Below, one piece after another: positions 56,483 to 64,000 of a stretch of 64,000 nt of DNA. The stretch lies in assembly GCF_041381155.1 (NCBI RefSeq), contig NC_091134.1, positions 39,577,338-39,641,337 on the forward strand. Direction: 5' to 3'. The translations under genes and the position numbers were made by a program. The notes under the pieces were generated by a model. That model was not told the DNA's origin and did no database searches. It worked only from the letters and a program-made list of their open reading frames with translations. Numbering within the stretch: the stretch's first letter is position 1; the number at the start of each line of letters is the position of its first letter. Source of the stretch: Argopecten irradians (Eukaryota > Mollusca > Bivalvia > Pectinida > Pectinidae).

Positions 56483-59400
56483 ATGGCTCAAAATGGAGTA
56501 GAAGAAATGGATCAAGCGGCAGAGGAAAGACTTTTGGCAGAAGAAATGGACACCAACGAATCAACCGAAAACCAAAAAAATTACCAAAAACTTTTAGACT
56601 ATGGAATTAATGTTAAAGTTGCTGATGAACTCCAAAAAATGTGCAATCAAGGTAAGTAATGATAATACTGTCAGGGTTGACTTATTGGTTGACACTTACC
56701 GAATGATTAACTGGTTATGCTATAAGTTAAGTTTATCACCAGTACAGGATTGGAAGAATAAGATCCTTTGGACTCCAATTTACAAAACTTGGTAGTTGTT
56801 AGGATAAAAAGTAAATGTAGATGTTCAGAAGATATATCTCATTTATAATTGTAGAACATGATATATTCATAATGCTTACAGCAGTAATTGCAAATTATTA
56901 AATTCAGCTTTAACAGGACATCACCATTAGTCAAGAAAGTCACTGATGATGTGACTATTGTGACTATTCTTTTTTGAAACTTTTTATTTTTAAGATATAA
57001 AACTTGACCATGACGACCTTGACGAAAGAGCGCTGGATGCTCTGAAAGAATTCAACCCAGATGACGGTGTTGCAGTTCTAAAACAGTTCAGTGAAACGTG
57101 TCTTGATCACGTTGCAAACAAAAGTGCATTTTTATGTGGAATGATGAAAACTTATCGTCAGAACAAAAAACAGGGCTCATCGGCAGCTACAGCAAAAGGA
57201 CCAGACGAACAAAAATTAAAAGTAAGGTGGAAATGAGTAATGATAGTGTAAATTCAAAGTAGGTGGTGGAAGGGCAATGTCCCTCAAAAAATATATAGTC
57301 GGAAACAAGCAATTTGGATCCCTATAGTGGCCTAAGTCTTAGATATTAGTGAATTTTTTTTTTTGAAAATTCACCACGATAAACTGCATATATGTACTCA
57401 GAGCCAAAGTTTTCATATAAACATGCATAACTGTTGACTTTGAATAAACTGACTGGCTTCCTTTTATATTTTATATATTTTTAAAGTGGTGATATTGTTT
57501 AAAATTCTTATGACAGAATTAATAATCCACTCTAATATATTGCAGAAAGCAGTGACTTGCATTAAAAAACAATTAGTGGTATTGATCAAAAGTTGATGGC
57601 AGAGTTCTTTTTTATTATAGAGGGATAGAGAATGTAAAAGTATGGCGGGAGGGGGCACAAGTTTTATATGAAAATTCACAAGAAAAAATTATTGGTCATG
57701 TTTGTAGGAAATCTTGGACAGGACGGGCTACTCTTTAGATGTTACTACAGGGCAAAGAAAATATGGAGGGCCCCCTCCTGACACAAATGATGAAACTCCA
57801 CCTGGACCTGGCCACGAGGTAATTATCAAACATGAAGTTTTTACATGGTTTACTCTTATTAAATTTATAACAGAAAACAAAAGATATTCATCAGTCGAGC
57901 ACCAATAAATCCCATCATTAAATAGGAAGGAAAACAGATGGAATTTAGATAATATCAATTCAGAGATTTTCGAATCTGTTAAGGAGCAAGTACATCGCCT
58001 CACCTGTCATAAAACATTGAAAGGTCAAATTTTGAGTAAAATCTTTTTCTTAAATATGTTCTTCTTTACACCAATATCAGGTCTTTGTTGGAAAGATCCC
58101 CAAAGATGTCTTTGAAGACGAACTTATACCTCTGTTTGAAGAATGTGGAAAAATTTGGGACTTGCGTCTCATGATGGACCCCATGACTGGATTCAACAGA
58201 GGGTATTGTTTTGTGACATATTGTGAAAAAGCTGGAGCTCAGGAAGCTGTTAGCAAGGTAAACAAAATTTTTTACGTTTTTTGTATATTTTATTAATTCC
58301 TGCAACCCTACATTTTAGTTAGAAATGAAAAAAATTAATCACTTTTACTTTGATTCAAATATTAGTTAAGCATATAATTGGAAGACTTGGCCCTGCAGAC
58401 TTTGATTTTACGATATTATTTTATTTTCACAGCTTGAAAATCATGCTATTAAAGATGGAAAGCACATTAAAGTCAATATTTCCGTCGCCAACCAGAGGTT
58501 GTTTGTGGGAAACATCCCAAAAAGTAAAACAAGAGAGGAAATATTCTCAGAATTCTCAAAAACCACAGGTAACACTTGATGCTTACATTTAAAAAAAGTT
58601 TTACAACCTTCACGTATGTAATAATTATATCCATGTCTGTTGATGAGTCAACTGAGATTGATATTGTCAAATACAAATTCTGATTTTAAATACTCGTAGT
58701 GTGTACATGTTGTTAAACAACATAGAAAAAGCTTGAAACAAAACTTGGTTTATTTTTTTTTTTTTAAAGTAATCGTTCAATTAAACTAAAAACTATTTGT
58801 GACAATTTCTACTTTGTTTCATATTTTCTATATTGTGTAGAAGTTTTTTTCTGTTTGTATCAATTTTACTACTAAAACATACAAATTTCTTCTTTCAGAG
58901 GGCTTGTCCCAGGTTATCATATACAGATCTGCTGAAAAAGAAAATCAAAAGAACCGAGGGTTTGCCTTCTTGGAATATGATTCTCACAAATCTGCATCAG
59001 CAGCCAAAAGGAAGCTGGGTTCTGGCAGGATCAAAGTATGGGGCTGTGATATCATTGTAGACTGGGCTGATCCCATCGACGAACCAGATGATGCAACAAT
59101 GTCAAAGGTATGAACTGAGAATGGGTCTGGGGGATCACTTGTTTTAGGTCCCTCCTGATCTGAAATTGATTATCCCCTGCCATGAAATAAATGTATTTGA
59201 TATATACAGAAGTCTTTAGTACTCCATAAATCCTAGGTTTGAACTCTGAATGATTTTGGGGAAAAATATGTTATCTTTTAGTTAACTCTTTCACCCCAAT
59301 GTAACTTTAGTAGACTCTACCATCCATTGATCTGGATGAGTCCATTATGGCCTACAGTGGTGAAAGGGTTAAGAAGAAAAAATAATGTTTAAAAAACTGT

Positions 59401-62036
59401 TGTTGTTTTTCAGGTTAAAGTGTTGTATGTGCGAAATCTTACCAGTGATGTCACAGAAGATCTTCTCAAGGAAAAATTTGGTGAATATGGCAAGATTGAA
59501 CGTGCCAAAAAGATCAAGGATTATGGATTTATCCATTATGAGGAAAGAGATGATGCCATTAAGGCTCAAGAAGCGATGAATGGCCAGGTGGGTGCTGTAT
59601 AGGTTAATGGAGATACCACAGCTTTGGTCATGTCTAGTATATGTTTAAAACTTAATTGATTCTGAATCATTTCTCAGTTTATATATTAATATTGAAAAAA
59701 CACAAAGTTGTGTACTGATCTTCAGAAATAATTCACAAGACGTGTTGACCAAAAATGTCTTCTTTCAGTCTTCAGAGGTTTACCAAATTTGACATGTTAC
59801 GGCACCTGTTAATCAGCTACCACAACTCAGGTCCTGCCCAGTATAATCAGTTGCAGGGTTGGCTGCCAGTTGTGAATATAAATTATTAAAACTTGACAGA
59901 GTCTATAGTTTTTCTGTGGCTGTAGATATGTTACAAGATTTAAAACAGATACTTGAAAAATTTATTGTGAGATTGTTAAGTTTTTCAATGCTATTGAATC
60001 TGGTGAGAAATTCATTGAGAAGTTTATTGATTGCAGAAATTGGGCAAACAAGAAATCGAAGTCTCCATGGCGAAACCACCAACAGAGAACAAGAAGAAAG
60101 AACAGAGGAAACGTGAACAGGAGAGAAGACAGATGTTTATGGCTGTAGGAAGAGGTGGTCCATTTGGGTAAGATATTGAGATTTTAGACCTGCAACTTTT
60201 ATTACAGGTCTTCGGTATGGTGGAGCATTTGAGAAAGTACAAATATCCCAGCATTGTTTTGAATTCTATGTTATGTAGCATTAGTGAATGTTTGTTATAG
60301 ATTTGAAGCATAACCTTTTGTTTTGGGTTGATATGTATTATAAGACTCTTTCATATGTGGATATGAAGGATAGGGGTATTCTACCCGAGGGTAACAAAAT
60401 GTAGTAAAAAACGAGGCTTGCCGAGGGTTTTGCAACATTTTGTGATCCCGAGGGTAGAATATCCTTATCCTTCATATTCACTTATGAAAGAGTATTTTTC
60501 TTTCATACCTCGTAGTTTTATTGCAATTTTACAACTATAATATCCCGCCATTTTGAAATAAATTCGAAGAAATCTACGACTGGAAGTCAATTTTCCATAC
60601 ATGAAAAATGATGTGATATTTTCAACACAAATTTCATTGTGTGCATATTTTATAGTAAAACCAGTCATATTTGTGGGGGGGGGAATGTTTAAATTTTACC
60701 GAGGAAATAGAGATTTTGTTGACGCCGTGACGTCACGAGGCTTTATTGCATGGGTAGCCATGCAATACAGCCTCAGGCGACAAGAGTGTATTGCCCTGGA
60801 CCAGCCAGTATTACACCTGTAGGTATGAAAGAATATCTGTTATTGTATGCATTACCTACATAATTATACAGATATGATGATTACTGGGGTCCACCGATGA
60901 GGCCACCCATGCATCCACGAGGAGGAATGAGACGTCCAGGTCCACCCATGCCACCAAGGCCTTATGGTAAGTTTTAGTTGTTGTCTTAATTTCATTTAAA
61001 GTTTTGATTTTTTGAAAACATGTATATAATGCTCTTTTTCAGATAATGAAACTTGATTGGAATGTTTTAGGAGCTTTGAAAAAACCACTTTTACAGTCAA
61101 ATTATAATTCACATGACAGGCAAACCTTGTGTTGTAAATGACCATATTGTTAAAAGCAGTTGTGCCTTATAAGCTAAAATATTGTTACTATGAATTACTA
61201 CCAAGTTGTTGGTTTTGTAAAATTTGCTAAAATAAAATCATTTTCTGTAGATTACTATGACGATTACTATGGCTACGATGAATTCTACGACTATGGATAC
61301 CACCCTGGACAGCGAGGAGGTCGTGGAGGCCGAGGCGGACCACCACCAGTAAGTTTCTTCTCTGTTGAAAAATTGTGCTTTCTTTATTTTCCCCAAATTT
61401 ATCTTCAGTTTCTGATGAATGCTTCCTGTAACAATCATTCAAAGTTTTGATGTTTTTTACATGAATTGATCTGATGTATTCTATTAAAAATAAACTCAAC
61501 ATTAATCTAATTCGTTTTTACATCAATAATAAACAAAATTAAAAAGTAAATAAAAAGATAAAATATTTTTATATAATTATATCCAAAATAAGTAATGCTG
61601 GTATGCATATATATTAAGTTATTCTGTTTGTATTGTATGTTTCTATTCTGTCAAAGCAAACCTTTAATGTTGATATAAATACATGTATTGTTTGCCGCAG
61701 CCAATGCGAGGTCGAGGAGGCGGACCCCCCAGGGGTGGTGGTCCTAGAGGAGGCATTATTCCCCGGGGAGCAAGAGGAGCTATGCGAGGGCCAAGGGGGG
61801 CTATGAGGGCACGAGGGGGAGGACCCCCACCAAAACCAGTCCCACAGTTCAGAGGAGGAAAGAGAAAAGCTGGAAACGAAATAGGACAAGCCCAAACAAA
61901 ACGACGCAATACACAAGACAACTGGGGAGCTCAGCCCATTGCACAGCAACCTCTTGATCAATCTGGCAGTTATGGTGGAGGAGGATACAATGATGCACAG
62001 TGGTACCAGGATTCATATGGGCAAAATTGGGGTTGA
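56483..62036 (+). CDS. SYNCRIP: hnRNP Q/R (SYNCRIP/HNRNPR) homolog, copy B
   Basis: Eleven coding exons: 56483-56651, 56995-57221, 57708-57818, 58081-58257, 58433-58568, 58899-59107, 59414-59587, 60037-60167, 60872-60966, 61251-61348, 61701-62036; GT-AG, same phases as copy A, 1863 nt, 620 aa. Domains match copy A: acidic N-terminal domain ([15 protein letters not shown]); RRM1 from residue 170 ([14 protein letters not shown]); RRM2 ([14 protein letters not shown]); RRM3 (LYVRNL, DYGFIHY); the K/R-rich [10 protein letters not shown] linker; a Tyr/Asp cluster; RGG repeats; and the [16 protein letters not shown] nuclear signal ending QNWG. No lesions, so both copies look functional. Amino-acid differences concentrate in the N-terminus, exon 6 (RRM2) and the RGG spacing; exon 4 and the start of exon 11 are identical to copy A in DNA. 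Introns are shorter than in copy A and hold two small foldback elements. Nothing separates the two genes functionally from sequence alone. Confidence 0.95.
59286..59368. mobile_element. 83-bp TTAA-flanked MITE in gene B intron 6
   Basis: Left end ctctttcacccc and right end gtggtgaaaggg are inverse with one mismatch and one extra base, flanked by TTAA at 59282-59285 and 59369-59372. Size, ends and TTAA fit a piggyBac-type MITE. It sits 45 bp upstream of the exon 7 acceptor. Confidence 0.75.
60363..60475. mobile_element. Foldback element in gene B intron 8, copy 2 of the 13189 family
   Basis: atgaaggataggggtattct with acccgagggtaacaaaatg on the left pairs with cattttgtgatcccgagggt and agaatatccttatccttcat on the right. 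Flanking tttcatatgtgg and tatgaaagagt add to the symmetry. A possible wider border is the ggtatgaaagaatatctg near 60823, which would make this the left part of an insertion of about 480 bp filling most of the intron. Confidence 0.7.
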
Positions 62037-62491
62037 GCAATCAACCTTTGATAATTATTTTCAGTTCTTTGTTAAGTGGTGTAAAATTACTGTGTCCCGA
62101 TAGGAATGACAAGAAAAAAATTGCCAAAACAAAAATCTTTAAAAATTCTGCCTTTGGAGGATTATCTTTGGGATTATATTTGGTATCTGCCATCAAAAGA
62201 CAACATTAATCATGTATACATGATTAAAATTGAGAGTTCTATATAGTGACATCTTGGAACCACGGAATCTGGCAGGTTAAATCATTCTGTACAGGATACT
62301 TGAGATGTAAATACATCTTCTATTTAAACTGGCATGCCAGTAATGCAGCAGTTCATCATCATGAAATTTTTAAAATCAATATTTTTAAAATGGACCATAG
62401 TTTCTACAAAAAATGTTGTGGAAAGTAATTCAAATCATAGACGTTATTTTCATGGAAAATAATTTGAATCATCATCGTGTTTGTTTTTTAA

Positions 62492-62549
62492 ATTTTGTGT
62501 TCTTGGTCTGTGTCATTGTAGTTATCCTTCATCATAATTCATGATTAAA
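62492..62549 (+). promoter_or_regulatory. Conserved 3' UTR block and poly(A) signal of gene B
   Basis: attttgtgttcttggtctgt and gtcattgtagttatccttc, then atcataattcatg, running into ATTAAA at 62544-62549, 456 bp past the stop. Counterpart of 38837-38894 in gene A. Confidence 0.7.
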
Positions 62550-64000
62550 AAATGAATACTTTTACATTTGGCTCGGACCATTTGTTTAAAAAAAAAAAAA
62601 AATTCAGACAAAATATACAAACCACGAAAATTGAGTTCCCTTACTTTTCCAATTGTATATATAGGCTGCCAAACAGCTAATGGTTGCAAAGATGTTTTCT
62701 TCAAGCAGACTTGAATCATGACCCTCCAATTTTACACACTTTTTTTATCCCACTAATTAACCAGAACATGCAGGCAGAAAAAAAAAAATGAAAGAAAAGG
62801 TTTAAAATTGTGGTACAAAATGCTCTGCATTTCTGGTTTTCTAATTTACTTGTGAAACCCCTTTCCACAAAAAAAAGAATATTTGAAAACCAAGTTTCCA
62901 GCATTCTGTAATTTAAAATTTTTTTTTATTGAAAACTGACTATATTGGCAAGGGGTTTCTTTGTTGCTAACATTCAATTATTTGCATGTTTGAAAACTTT
63001 GTGTTGGTTGGTTTCGGTTTGAAATAATTATCCAAGAGAATAGCTTATAGATAAGCTTAATAGGATAGACAATTTTAATGTCGATCATTAGAGTTTCCTT
63101 TGACTAGAATATGTATTTAGTTCATTGATTTACTTGTATGCATTTTACCATCATTTGCATACTAACGTATTCTCTTTTTCTTTTTTTCTCTTCCTGTTAA
63201 AAAAAAAGCGCCACCAAAATCTGAAATTGATAGAACATAATTAAAATGTTCAAAAAGAAAATCGCATCATTAAAAAAAAAAAAAAAAAAAAAAAGGATAT
63301 TTCATACTAAATTTGATTGCAGTACAATTAGATCAAAAAGTAATACAAGCAAGCATTTTGCATGCTTTTGAAAATTTATTTATTAAACTAGTTTAGTTTT
63401 GGCACATGGTTTGGAACTGAATGTTTGGCGAAGTCCAACAAACTTTGCTGCATATAGGTTCCCGCCTTGGCCTGTCTCTCTTGCCCTGGGATCTGAAGGC
63501 TGACCAGTGGGCAGTTCTCGGGCTACCAAACACCACCACAGTGGATACACGACAGGTAATGTGTAGGTCAAGGGGCGGACTAAACCTGGCAACCTGGCAA
63601 CTTGATATTCAATGGGATCAAACGAGGAAAGCAAAAAGAACCTAATGATTCAATAGGCACTTTTGATACAAAATTGGCACTTCATTGATGCTTCCAAGCA
63701 CAAGCGCAAAAAATAAACTATTTCCATGCAATCAAAGTTATAGTGAAGGAAAACCAATCTTCGAAAATTATGGTTATTGCTAATTTGGACAGCAATGAAT
63801 AATTTGTTGGAAAAAGCTGTTTTGAAAATGCCTGATTTTGGTGAGGATTTTTGCCTTAAGATGGAAAGCTTTTGGCAATCGTTTAAAGCTAACTCATTCT
63901 GCTTTATTGATCGTTAGCTCATGCTCACGTTTTGAAGAGAGGGAAAAAATCTTTTGGTACTCTCTCACTTCACTCTAAATAAGTTCGTGGGAACCAAGAT
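62550..64000. other. Downstream flank of gene B, no gene seen
   Basis: AT-rich with homopolymer A tracts (62588-62602, 63272-63294). Two overlapping frames of about 75-85 codons on opposite strands at 63383-63645 have no family resemblance, no splice context and partly mirror each other, so neither is called. A short direct doubling (acctggcaacctggcaactt) occurs at 63583-63602. Confidence 0.45.

Noticed and set aside
61614..61961. Long minus-strand frames opposite the last exons of both hnRNP genes (also 38029-38304)
   Set aside because: They are shadows of the GC-rich RGG-coding exons; the plus frame is supported by splicing, family identity and the conserved nuclear signal.
63383..63645. 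Overlapping frames of 74-83 codons on both strands near the window end
   Set aside because: No recognisable domain, no splice signals, and the two frames are mirror products of one locally GC-richer stretch.

Overview
The window looks like nuclear DNA from a bivalve or other lophotrochozoan mollusc. It is AT-rich, its genes are split by GT-AG introns, it is crowded with short foldback transposons, and several arrays have the style of common bivalve repeats (about 155 bp units ending in gctcacc/ggtgagc-type termini). I found no rRNA, CRISPR or prokaryotic feature. Species cannot be fixed from sequence alone.

Four gene regions are supported. (1) 5811-6241 (+) is the last coding exon of an unidentified single-pass membrane protein with a PDZ-type C-terminus. 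(2) 24682-18969 (-) is a complete ten-exon gene whose exon phases all agree. It encodes 407 aa: signal peptide, JmjC dioxygenase fold with an intact HxD...H iron site, an EF-hand, and a C-terminal HDEL, so a predicted ER-luminal Fe(II)/2-oxoglutarate hydroxylase. (3) and (4) 30054-38398 and 56483-62036 (+) are two intact, head-to-tail copies of the hnRNP Q/R (SYNCRIP/HNRNPR) gene. Each has 11 coding exons with matching phases (617 and 620 aa), with acidic N-terminal domain, three RRMs, a Tyr/Asp-rich segment, RGG repeats and a C-terminal nuclear signal. Each copy also has a matching 5' noncoding exon (28838-28901, 55368-55434) and a conserved 3' UTR block at its poly(A) signal.

The rest is repeats. 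1-18800: minisatellites (36, 33, 30 and 52 bp), foldback elements and two decayed tandem-core elements around the membrane-protein 3' end. 24.8-28.4 kb: foldbacks with target-site duplications and a tRNA-derived SINE. Gene A intron 1 carries a piggyBac relic with TTAA ends. 38.9-53.6 kb, between the two hnRNP genes, is a transposon graveyard: a 145 bp satellite; a 5'-truncated LINE with a 16 bp target duplication, itself split by a 3.3 kb element with 349 bp inverted ends and by a tandem-core element; a second LINE relic; and a decayed piggyBac-like element. At 53.7-54.4 kb is an array whose ~127 bp unit contains three nested palindromes.

The strongest leads are the JmjC/EF-hand/HDEL protein, the mosaic pattern of identity between the two hnRNP Q/R copies (gene conversion reaching into an intron), and the 3.3 kb composite element. 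All calls come from reading the sequence; no database search was run.
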